From NCBI GenBank assembly GCA_022496205.1, contig WTXD01000002.1, positions 62,001-126,000 of the forward strand: a stretch of DNA of 64,000 nt. The letters run 5' to 3'. Below are positions 33,060 through 43,301 of this stretch, piece after piece. The stretch's first letter is position 1. Each line of letters opens with the position of its first letter. The translations under genes were made by a program, and so were the position numbers. The notes below the pieces were generated by a model, which saw nothing but the letters and a program-made list of their open reading frames with translations, did not search any database and was not told the DNA's origin. This DNA is from Gloeopeniophorella convolvens. Its lineage: Eukaryota > Basidiomycota > Agaricomycetes > Russulales.

Positions 33060-35467
33060 TCACAGCTTTTTTGAGGACCGCTGAGACCGCTGAGACTTCT
33101 TCGACTTGCCGCCCCGCGAGGACCTCTGAGTTCCACTCCTTGTTCCACTCGTTTGGGAGTGGGATTGAGTCTGGGATCCGGAAGGTACGCTGAAGAGCCT
33201 GGAGCTGTTCCCTCGAGAGGCCAGGCTCACTTGGGAAGAAAATACATCCGAGGTCGACGAGGTTGATCCAGGAGGGACTTTGGGCCCCTTGCGACGCTTC
33301 TTGGGATCCGACTCCTTGCTATCGACTTCCGGTACTCCTTTACGTTTGATTTTGATGTTTTTACTCAGCGATGGAGTTGGCCGGACGAGCTTCAGGTCCA
33401 GACTTCCATCGTCGGTTACATCCCATGGACGCGCCAGGTGCCTATCCATGATAGCCAAGAGAGCTTCGGATGATTGAACGTCCTTGAGAGCCTGCTGGAC
33501 GACAGGATCGCTCGCCCTTATCGATTCTGTGTCGAGTCGTTCTTCTTGATCCACGTAACTGTCTCTAGTAATGTGGAGATGAACGGAGGCGAACAAACGA
33601 CGCATATCTTCGATGACGTCCTTGCAAGGTGTCTGCACGAGGCGAGAGACAGCAAGGCGCACCAGTTGGAGGCCAGCAAGGCAGGAGAGCTTTCCGACTC
33701 CTCCCGTGACGATGTTCTTGCGAGTCGTATAGTCGTGCTTGACTTTATACTGGTCGAAAACCTCCTTGACTGAGTCCAGAAGGTTGACTCGCATATCTTC
33801 GCTGGCTCTGAAACGAACGATTTGGTATAGCAGCACCCAGAAGAAGGACTCCAGGTCGTCCAAGAGCTCGTGCGACTTGTGCAATGGGTCCATCAACAAC
33901 CCTGTGGATATGAACTGCCATGTTCCCTAGGCATCGTCACGTCCGTCAGTTCACACACACGCGGAACAAGAAGCAGTGGCATACCGTGCGTGACACCCGC
34001 CTGGGCTTTCCTTCCTCGTCTGTGGTCACCTTCTTCGACAGGTCCCAGTCGATGAGGATGCCTCGTCCCGACCTCGTAATGAGAATGTTTCCCGCGCTGA
34101 TGTCACGATGCAGAATGCTGGTCTTCCGATATGCTTCATCGTGTGCTATCATGGACATCGCTCAGTGCCTAGTGCGATACTTGAGAAATGGGAACGACAA
34201 ACCTACGATGGCGTCCCTCATCACCTTGCAAAGCTGCCGCGTCGATTTGAAGTGATTCAACGGCCGCCCAAGAGTTTTCAACACAAGGCGGTAGTGGACG
34301 TAAGGCTCCACTTGAGGATTCCCGTAGCACCACTCGGCCTTGACAAAGTCCTGCGTGGTGGTCCGCTGGACCGCCACTTTGGAGGACGTCCTCAAGAATT
34401 CGGGATTCAAGGGTACGTCGCCCGCTCTACGCATTCTTGCGATGTTCGAAACATCGGCCTTCTTGAGCTCCAGATAGACGTCTCCTTCCTTTGGTGTTTC
34501 TGGTAGATCAAGACGCCAAAAGTCTTTGAGGTATACAAGTCGGCCCTTTGCGAGATCATAGGCCACGAAGCCGAATGTGGCACGGCCAACCAGTATATCG
34601 GTCGTCCAGGTGGCTTTCGGAGCGATGTAGTATCGGGGCTCCTTCTTAGGACGGTCATCTCTGACGAGGAACTTGAGGAGGTTTTGCGGCTCCAGAGAAT
34701 CCAAGCCAGGGTATTTGAGAAGCTTTGGCAGCGCACGCGCAGCCTCATCATCCGTCGCGGGACAGACGGTAGTATCATGGCCCCTTTGAGCGTCGGAAAG
34801 GTGATTGAACCTCCAGAGGAAGTCGAAGAGCGTATTTGCCTTGTTCCATGCGAACAGTTCGGTGTAGATGATCCCGCTGCGATCCCAGCGGAGGAGGCGC
34901 GCATTAGGACCGAAAAGGACGATGCCGAAGGAGAATACGCGGTATTGATGGAGATGTATTTCAGTGGCGTAGGAGATCAGCTGGCCGCATATCCGCTGGT
35001 ACTTGTCCTCTGGGCGGACGTGGCTAGTCAAGGTTTTTCCTTCCTTCTTCGTATCTTTTGCGTCAAGGAAATCTTCGTCCTGACGTTTGTTTTCAAGCCA
35101 GAACTCCGCGGAACGCAACTCAGGTTTGTCCGGAAGACGAGCGCGAGAGAAGATAGATATGTCGGGTTTCAGCATCAGCTTGTCTTCACGGCTCGAGGTG
35201 CTCGTGGTATTCGCCAAATGGAGATCTGGGCAAAGACCAGATGCATGAATTGCCTCAATCTGCGACGCAAGGAAAGATTTATTAAACACCAAGCAATCGG
35301 AGGATAGGCGAAGAACTCACGAATGAGGTCTCCTTGCCTGCGACAGAGTCCTCAGAGAACGCGATGGTGTCAGTGGGACGATCCTCAGGCGCCTTCGGGA
35401 CAAATTCATTGAAAAATTCGACCAATGGCATAGGCCCGACGAATCTTTCGCAGTTGTCGTCAGACAT
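33060..35467 (-). CDS. FunK1-type protein kinase, copy 1 (748 aa)
   Basis: Fungal-specific kinase-like family (FunK1) of unknown pathway. Exons 35321-35467, 34203-35259, 33985-34160 and 33060-33926 sum to 2247 nt. Start MSDDNCERFVG. N-terminal domain: IEAIHASGLCPDL, then FSRARLPDKPELRSAEFWL and HQYRVFSFGIVLFGPNARLL. Kinase part: glycine-rich loop LVGRATFGFVAYDL, candidate catalytic Lys in LVYLKDFWRL, catalytic loop ILHRDISAGNILI, and LIDWDLSKK, in which DWD replaces DFG as is common in FunK1. Then GTWQFISTGLLMDPLHKSHE, FFWVLLYQ and a helical C-lobe. The tail has a basic cluster DPKKRRKG, a likely nuclear signal, and a long Ser/Gln/Gly/Lys-rich end. An upstream frame that is open in copies 3 and 4 is broken here by one missing base (see 35468-35622), so MSDD is taken as start. 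Confidence 0.9.
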
Positions 35468-35622
35468 ATCGATTAGCGTTTCGCAGCGTGTTTAGGAGGA
35501 GTAAAGCCGTGCGGCTCGGAAGAAGAGACCTCCTTTGTCAGAGGGGTGGTTTTGGAGATGGCTTGAATTATAGGATTGGAAAGTGTGCTCTCAGAACCAG
35601 GGGGAGTCCTAGGTTGGGCCAT
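35468..35622 (-). pseudogene. frameshifted N-terminal extension of FunK1 copy 1
   Basis: From an ATG at 35622 the frame reads MAQPRTPPGSES as in copies 3 and 4 but ends at a TAA just before MSDD. Relative to copies 2-4, one base is missing between the CGC codon and the MSDD start. The stretch is either a decayed coding extension or a 5' leader. Confidence 0.6.
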
Positions 35623-37165
35623 GATGTGAGATGAGGATTATGCACCGAGGGAAGGGGGAGAGCAGGAATCGGCTGAAAATGTACTCACAGTTCAGGTCAA
35701 GTTATACCCTGCGGGCTACTGACACAGTTCGATGAACAGGGTGTCGACAGCCAAGATGTGGATATTGTGGCAATGTTGTGTCCGAGAAGGCCAGGTATGA
35801 TATGGAGCCGATTGCTGCCGACTACGCGCGGTGTCTGTCTTCGGTGATACAACTCACAAATGTCTGGAGGCGGCGGATTAATCGGCAAATCTCGGTTGAA
35901 GATAATTGAAGTCTGAACGCGACGCGTCAGGACTCGGACGCGCCAAGAAGTTGCCACAAGTCAACGGATCACGCGCATACACAGTGAGCCACGTGATGCG
36001 AACAAATTGACCAAATTTGCTTTCTAGACTTCGCTGGGAGGCGCCCCTGCTCTCCAACAGCAGAAACCTTGGTTGCAGTCGTGGGTCACCTAATAGGTAT
36101 CGAATCTGCTCTCTTCTCCTTGCAATGGAACCGGGTCTTATGCTAGCTCTGTACAGGCTACTTAGCCTGCACTCACCATAGAAAGGAAACTGGGTGTCAT
36201 AATTTCAACCTGTAGTGCCCACTTGTCGTCACTGCTCCCCGCCTAGTACCCCGCCACGCGACAGCATTCCCACCTCACACACCCTCCTTCTGGCACAACA
36301 ATGCTGACCGGGACGCGGAGAAAGCTGGCCGAGCGGCAACGATGTACTCACACGCCGGGCACACGATTCGCGCTAGCGGTGACGACCACAAGTCGACCAC
36401 ATCAACTTGCTGCGGCCACAGCCAGCGAATTGCGCGCTCGCTATACCACGTCATCACCGTCTAGCCACGACGAGGCACCTCTGCATGTTTTATTTCGCCC
36501 CTCAGGCGTCACGACGATCACGACCGGGGCGCGAAGACGAACCGCCGACCGATGACCGGCGGCGACGCGCGCGTGCACGCAATTCGCGGTGGCCGCGGTC
36601 GCATCGTCTGGATGTGGTCGTGGGTACTGCGGGTTGCGCACGCGTGCCCTCGTATCGCTGCCATCGTTGTCGCATCGCCCCGACGGCTGCGTAGCGCTGC
36701 TGCCGCCGAGGCAACACGACTCGCAGCGAGAGCGGCGCTCCTCATGCTTCCCGCGCGCCCTCTCCTCCCGCGCCTCTTCCTCCTTCCCCCGCGCTCTGTG
36801 GTGGCTGCGAGTGACGACGTCGCGTGGCGCGTTCGCGGTACGCGGAACCTCCAGCAAGGAGGCGCGGGTTCGACGATGTGGCCGCAGCCATCGCGCATTC
36901 CGCCCCCGCCCCCGCCCCCGCGCCTGCTCACGCTGCCGGCGCCGTCACCGCAGTGCCTCGAAGGTGGTGTGGCACTGCAGATGCCTCTTCTCCCTCCGGC
37001 GCCTCCGGTGCCGCAACTGCGCCGGAGCTCGGTAGCGTGTTCGGGAGCCGCACGTCGAGGTGTCCAGTTCGACTGTCGATGCATACAATATAATGCAGAG
37101 CACGAGGCTGGTAGGGTCTTTCATCGGGCTGTAATAACGACGGGTTGTGAAGAAGGAAACATCTC
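35623..37165 (-). repeat. repeated GC-rich spacer A (5' flank of FunK1 copy 1)
   Basis: First of four related spacers lying upstream of FunK1 copies 1-4. It shares ordered blocks with the others: a stretch beginning near 35700, a block near 36300-36560, and a distal block near 36830-37060 with GGAACCTCCAGCAAGGAGG. Frames across the copies are not conserved. At about 37160-37166 the spacer sequence stops abruptly and joins the interior of a DUF726 gene copy. Confidence 0.7.
36896..36925 (+). repeat. CCCCCG-rich tract in spacer A
   Basis: Short run of CCCCCG/CCCCGC units. Spacer C has a longer version (about 48759-48790) and spacer B has almost none, so the tract varies in length between copies. 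The minus strand is G-rich and could fold as a quadruplex. Confidence 0.5.
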
Positions 37166-38125
37166 GTCCCCGAACACCGTCCACGGCTGCACGACACCCC
37201 CGTCCTCCCCGAACCACCCGCCCACGCACACCCGCGCCGCGAGCGTCTCCGCTGGCGCGCGCACCGGCACAAGCGCGAGGTCGTGCACGGCGCCCGCGTG
37301 CCGCACGACCATGCGCCCGCTCTCGCGCGCGCCGTATGCGCCGAACAGCGTCCCGCACACGGCCGCGGAGCCCGCGAGCGCGCCGGCCGCCGACGCCCGC
37401 ACCGACGAGCGGCGTGCCGAGCCCGCCCGTCACGCCAAGCACGACGCCGCCCGCGAGCGCGCCGAGCGCGATGCCCGCCGCGCGCGCGGGTGAGCTGGCA
37501 TGCTCGTGCGCGGCGCGGATGGCCGCGGCAGCGCGCGCGGCGTCGTGTGGGTGCTTGAGCGTGCCGGCGGCGGCGCGCTCGTCGGGCGCGGCGCCGAGGC
37601 TCGCGAAGAGCGCACGTGTGTGCGCGGAGTAACGCTGGGTGGTGGAGGGGTGGAGGAGTAGGAGGAGCATGAGGGTGTGCGTGAGGTGTGCGGCGTCCGG
37701 GAGCGGCGGGAGGCCCGCGAGGGAGGAGTCGGAGAGCGGGCCGAGCGTCGGGCACGTGCCTGTGCCAGCGCGACGGTCAACATTGAATACTACGGTTAGT
37801 ATCGTCGTCATACGGATTGTGAGGAGGAATGGGGCGCACCACCACCGGGCTGCTGGCACGCGATCCAGGCAGGGCTGAGCACCTCCTGGGCCCATGCATC
37901 AATCGCGCGCAGAAACGCGTCGGAGGTCGCGGTGCCCATGGCGTCCGGGAGCGTACATGTGTCTGCGTCACTGACATGCAGCCCCGCTGCATCTGCCTCT
38001 GCGAGTGCGTAGCGCTGCGCGGCATGGCGGTGCGCGGCAAGACGCCTGGAGAGGTGGGTGAAGATGGCACTGCGGTCGGGCTCTGGGAGTGCGTCGGGCG
38101 CGGTGGCTTGTGCAATGTCCGTCAT
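37166..38125 (-). pseudogene. truncated duplicate of the DUF726 gene
   Basis: Begins like the intact gene (MTDIAQATAPDALPEPDR at 38125) and keeps exon 1 and most of exon 2 with few changes (LGPLSDSSLAGLPPLPD, GIALGALAGGVVLGVTGGLG). Inside the Gly/Ala-rich region it lacks a total of 47 nt relative to 31834-31924, which shifts the frame. It then runs to PWTVFGDEM and is cut off at about 37166, where spacer-type sequence starts. All of exon 3 with the GxSxG elbow is missing, so no hydrolase can be made. It sits just downstream of FunK1 copy 2, the same relation as the intact DUF726 gene to FunK1 copy 1. Confidence 0.88.
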
Positions 38126-38568
38126 TAGCGTCGCCTGGTACAGTACAGTACAGCTTCGAACTTTAGCTTCAACGTTCAGTTCGTAAGAGCCTGAGTGTGT
38201 CGTGGCACCGTCACGGTCAGCTGCGCTCAACATCTTCTTTTGTATCGACGGTCGAAGACTCGGGTTGAGGAGTCTCACTCCTTGGAAGTGACGTCACTTT
38301 CGAGTTATCGTTTGGAGATTACATAGGGTTCAGGAGCGCTCTGTCGTGCGTTCCGTACTGCACCAGTGTGTGCTAGACAGCGATGTAGGCAATCACGGAC
38401 ATTCTTTCCGACAGTCGAGCGGAGACAGGACGCAGTTCCGGTTCAAAATTCCTCAGATTGTGATCATGTGTACAGACGCAACGAACAGTTAACAAGGACG
38501 ATAGCAACATACAGGGAAGGGAAAGTATACAAGACGATAGACAGCAAATCTCCGTTGTGTGCTGCGTA

Positions 38569-41033
38569 TCACGGCTTTTGTGAGGAGCGCTGCGACTTCT
38601 TCGACTTGCCACCCCGCGAGGATTTCTGAGCTCCACTCCTTGTTCCACTCATTTGGGAGCTGGACTGAGTCTGGGACCCGGAAGGTACGCTGAAGAGCAT
38701 GGAGCTGTTTCTGCGAGAGGACTGGCTCACTTGGGAAGAAAATACATCCGAGTTGGGTGGGATTGATTCAGGAGGAACTTTGGACCCCTTGCGACGCTTG
38801 TTGAGATCCGACCCCTCGCTGTCGACGACTACCCCTTTACGTTTTTTGAGGTTTTTACTCAGTGATGGGGTTGGCCGAACGAGCTTCAGGTCCAGACTTC
38901 CATCGTCGGTTACATTCCATGGATTTGCCAGGTGTCCGTTCATGATAGTCAACAGAGCTTCGGAAGACTGAACGTTCTTGAGAGCCAGCTGGACGAGAGG
39001 ATCGGCCTCCCTTAACGCATCTGACTGGATCCGTAGTTCTTGTAGCTCGTAAGTGTCCCCATCGATGTGGCAATAAATGGAGTTGAACAGAGTACGCATT
39101 TCTTCGATGATGTCCTTGCAGGGTGTCTTCACGAGGAGAGAGACAATGGGTGGCGCCAGTCGGTGGCCAGTAAGGCAGAGGAGCTTTCCGGCTCCTCCTG
39201 TGATAATGATCTTGCGAGTGTCAAGGTCGGGCCTGGGTTTATACTGGTCGAAAACCTCTTTGAATAAGTCCAGAAGCTTGGCTTGCATCTCTTCGCTGGC
39301 TCTGAAACGAACGATTTGGTATAACAGCACCCAGAAGAAGGACACCAGGTCGTCCGAGAACTCGTGCGACTTGTGTAAAGGGTCCATCAACAATCCTGTG
39401 GATATGAACTGCCATGTTCCCTAGGCATTGCCACGTCCATCAGTTCGCACACACGTGGCACAAAACTCAGTGGCATACCGTGCGTGACATCCGCCTGGGC
39501 TTCCCTTTATCGTCGGTGGTCACCTTCTTCGACAGGTCCCAGTCAATGAGGATGCCTCGTCCTGACCTCGTAATAAGGATGTTTCCCGCGCTGATGTCGC
39601 GATGCAGAATGCTGGTCTTCTGATATGCTTCATCGTGTGCTATCATGGACATCGCTTAGTACCTAGTGCTGCGCTAAAGAAATGCGAGCGACGAACCTAC
39701 GATGGCGTCCCTCATCACCTTGCAAAGTTGCCGCGTCGATTTGAAGTGATTCAACGGCCACCCAAGAGTCTTCAACACAAGGCGGTAGTGGACGTAAGGC
39801 TCCACTCGAGGATTCCCGGAGCACCAATCGGCCTTGACAAAGTCCTGTGTGATGGTCCGCTGGACCGGCACCGGTGAGGGCGCCTTTGAGGATTCGGGAG
39901 GCGTCTCTAAGGATTTGGGAGAGATCGCGAGGGATCCGGGAGGCGTCGCTAAGGATTCGGGGGTCAAGGGTACGTCGCCCGCTCGACGCATTCTTGCGAC
40001 GTTCGAAACCTGGGCCCTCTTGAGCTCGAGATAGACGTCTCCTTCCTTTGGTGTTTCTGATAGATCAAGACGCCAAAAGTCTTTGAGGTATACAAGTCGG
40101 CCCTTTGCGAGATCATAGGCCACGAAGCCGAAAGTGGCACGGCCAACCAGTATATCGGTCGTCCAGGTGGCTTTCGGAGCGATGTAGTATCGGGGCTCCT
40201 TCTTGGGACGGTCATCTCTTACGAGGAACTTGAGGAGGTTTGTCGGCTCTAAAGAGGAGTCCAAGCCAGGGTATTCGCGGAGCTTCGGCAGCGCGCGCGC
40301 AGCCTCGTCATCCGTCGCAGGACAGACGGTAGTATCGTGACCCCTTTGGGCGTCGGAAAGGTGATTGAACCTCCAGAGGAAATCGAAGAGTGTTTCTTTC
40401 TTGTTCCATGCGAACAGTTCGGTGTAGATGATTCCGCTGCGATCACAACGAAGGATGCGTGCATTAGGACCAAAAAGGACGACGCCGAAGGAGAATACGC
40501 GGTATTGGTGGAGGTGTATTTCAGTGGCGTAGGAGATCAACTGGCCGCATATCCGGCGGTACTTCTCGTCTGGGCGGACGTGGCTAGTCAAGGTCCCTTT
40601 TTTCTCCCCAGTGTATTTTTCCGTGATAAGGAAATCTTCGTCCTGACGTTTGTTTTCAAGCCAGAACTCCGCGGAACGCAACTCAGGTTTGTCCGGAAGA
40701 CGAGCTCGAGAGAAGATAGATATGTCGGGTTTCAGCATCAGCTTGTTTTCACGGCTCAAGGTGTTCGTGGTATTCGCCAAATGGAGATCTGGGCAAAGGC
40801 CAGATGCATGAATTGCCTCAATCTGCGACGCAAGGAAAGATTTATTAAACACCAAGCGCCGACCGGAGGATAGACGAAGGACTCACGAATGAGGTCTCCT
40901 TGCCTGCGACGGAGTCTCCAGAGAACGCGATGGCGTCAGTGGGACAATCCTCGGGCGCCTTCGGAACAAATTCCTCGAGAAACTCGTCCAATGGCATAGG
41001 CCCGACGAATCTTTCGCAGTTGTCGTCAGACAT
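38569..41033 (-). CDS. FunK1-type protein kinase, copy 2 (766 aa)
   Basis: Same four-exon plan as copy 1: 40887-41033, 39697-40822, 39479-39654 and 38569-39420, summing to 2301 nt. Start MSDDNCERFVG. Shared motifs are intact: HQYRVFSFGVVLFGPNARIL, LVGRATFGFVAYDL, VYLKDFWRL, ILHRDISAGNILI, LIDWDLSKK, GTWQFISTG. Between the glycine-rich-loop region and the catalytic loop it carries an insert of about 30 residues made of imperfect 10-11-residue repeats (TPESLATPPGSLAISPKSL), present also in copy 3 but not in 1, 4 or 5. The tail keeps the basic cluster LNKRRKGSK and the Ser/Lys-rich end. Its upstream extension is frameshifted (41034-41176). It is the kinase partner of the truncated DUF726 copy, so copies 1 and 2 arose by duplication of a DUF726-FunK1 block. 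Confidence 0.9.
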
Positions 41034-41176
41034 ATCGATGTAGCGTTTCGCAGCGTGTTTAGTAGCAGTGAAGCCGTGTGGCTCAGAAGAGGAGACCTCC
41101 CTTGTCAGAGGGGTTGTTTAGAGATGGCTTGTACTATGGGGTTGGCAGAGCCAGGGGGAGTCCTAGGTTGGGCCAT
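41034..41176 (-). pseudogene. frameshifted N-terminal extension of FunK1 copy 2
   Basis: From an ATG at 41176 the frame begins MAQPRTPPGSANPI and stops after ISKQPL. One base is missing relative to the ISKTTPL codons of the other copies, and about 15 nt (the ESALS codons) are also deleted. The lesion differs from that of copy 1, so the two losses are independent. Confidence 0.6.
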
Positions 41177-43301
41177 GATGTGAGATGAGGATTATGGCAC
41201 CGGGGAAAGGGGGAGGGCAGGAATCGGCTCAGAATGTACTCACAGTTCAGGTTAAGTTATAACCCTGAGGAATACAGACACAGTTCGGTGGGTGAACAAC
41301 GTGTCGACAACCAAGATGTGGATATTGTGGCAATGTTGTGTCCGAGAAGACCGGGTATGATATGGCGCCGATTGCTGCCGACTACGCGTGGTGTCTGTCT
41401 TCGGTGATGCAACTCACAAGTGACCGGAAGCGGCAGATTAATCGGCAAATCTCGGTTGAAGATGATTCAAGGAGTCTGAACGCGACGCGCCAGGACGCGC
41501 CAAGAAGTTGCCACAAGTCAACGGATCACGCTCGCACACTGAGTCACGTGATGTGAGCAAAGTGACCAAATCTGGTTTCTAGACTTAAGTCGCTGGGAGG
41601 CGCTGGGCGCCGCTCTCCACTGACAGGAGAAATCTTGCTTGCAGTCGTGGGCCACCTAAAAGGTATCGAATCGGCTCTCTTCTCCTTGCAATGCAACTGG
41701 GTCTTGTGCTAGTTCTGTACAGGCTACTTAGCCTGCACTCACCATAGAAAGAAAACTGAGTGTCATAACTTCAACTTGTAGTGCTCACTTGTCGTCACTG
41801 CTCCTCGCCTAGTATCCCGCCACGCGACAACATCCCCACCTCACACCCTCCTTCTGGCACAAAATCCCGACTGCAACGTAAAGACAAGTGGCCGAACGGC
41901 AACGATGTGCCCACACGCCGGGCACACGATTCTTGCTGGCAGCGACGACCACATCAACTTGCTGCGGCTGCAGCCAGCGAATCGCGCGCTCGCTATGCCG
42001 TCATCACGTCTAGCCACCACAAGACACCTCGGTGTGCTCTATCTTGCCTCTCAGGCGCTACGAAGATGCGGACCGGGGCGCGAAGACGAACCACCGACCG
42101 ATGACCGGCGGCGACGCGCGCGCGCGCGCGCAATTCGCGGTGACTGCGGTCGCATCGTTTAGATGTGGCCGTAGATGCTGCGAATTGCGCACGCGTGCCG
42201 CCGCATCGTCGCCATCATTCTCGCGTCGCCCCGGCGGCTGCGTAGCGCTGCTGCTGCCGAGGCAACACGACCCGCAGCGGCAGCGGCGCTTCCTCATGCT
42301 TCCCAGCGCGCCTTCTCCTGCGTCTCTTCATGTGTCCTCCTTCCCCCGTGCTCTGTGGTGGCTGCGGGCGGCGACGTCGCGCGGCGCGTTCGCAGTACGC
42401 GGAACCTCCAGCAAGGAGGCGCGGGCTCAGCAATGTGGCCGCAGCCAGCGCGCATTCCGCGCCTGCGCCTCGAAGGTGGTGTGACACTACCGATGCCTCT
42501 TGTCCCTCCGGCGCCTCCGGTACCGCGACTGCGCCGGAGCTCGGTAACGCGCTCGGGAGCCGCACGTCGAGGTGGTCCGGCCGACCGCATAGAATATGAT
42601 GCAAAGCACGAGGCTGGTAAGTTAGGCTCTTTCATCGGGTTGTAATAACCATGAGTTGTGAGAGAGGTAAACATCATGATTTCGACCCTGAACGCCTCCG
42701 TGTGACTTTGTGGACAGCGTCGCCGCCGCTGAGTGAGAACCATGAAAGAGCTGTGGGCCCCCTTCCCGCGTATCTGACCTCACGACGACTCCATCAGCCT
42801 TCCCTGGCGTGAGAGCCCAGCGATCAGTGGATGACCATACTCCACGCAGCTCAAGTTTGACGATGATCATGAGCAGATCTCGCGGGTACTACCGATTTGC
42901 GCTGTACCGAGTACATACTGAGCTGAACTACTCAAAGACGGTTCGCCCCGTAGCCGGCGGTCAGCTCACCAGTCAAAATGGGAAACCATTTTGCAACCGC
43001 GCCTGCCTGCGGCAACCACGCTGCGGACCTCCGAATTGTTGCTGCTCGGACCCGCGGGGCGTGTTCTTGCACGCGTTCCGTGCGGCAACAACGTCAATGT
43101 GTGGACGGCGATGCAGGAAATCGTGAGCAAGTCATCCAGCGTCGAGTGGAGACGGAAAAGCGGGGTGCAATTCAGGTTCCAGATTTCTCAGATTATGATC
43201 ATATGTACAGACGTAACAGACACTTGACAGGACGATAGCGACATGCAGAGAAGGGAGTGTGTACGAGACGATAGACAGGACCTTCCATCGCGTGCTGCGC
43301 A
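41177..43301 (-). repeat. repeated GC-rich spacer B (5' flank of FunK1 copy 2)
   Basis: About 2.1 kb between FunK1 copy 2 and the end of copy 3. It holds all blocks of spacer A and continues past the point where A is cut by the DUF726 junction, through sequence shared with C and D (for example AGCTCACCAGTCAAAATGGG at 42962). The part nearest 43301 is the 3' flank of copy 3. No gene seen. Confidence 0.7.

Noticed and set aside
36552..37493. Plus-strand 313-codon frame across spacer A and the DUF726 fragment
   Set aside because: It crosses a duplication junction and is not kept open in the other spacers, so it is accidental.
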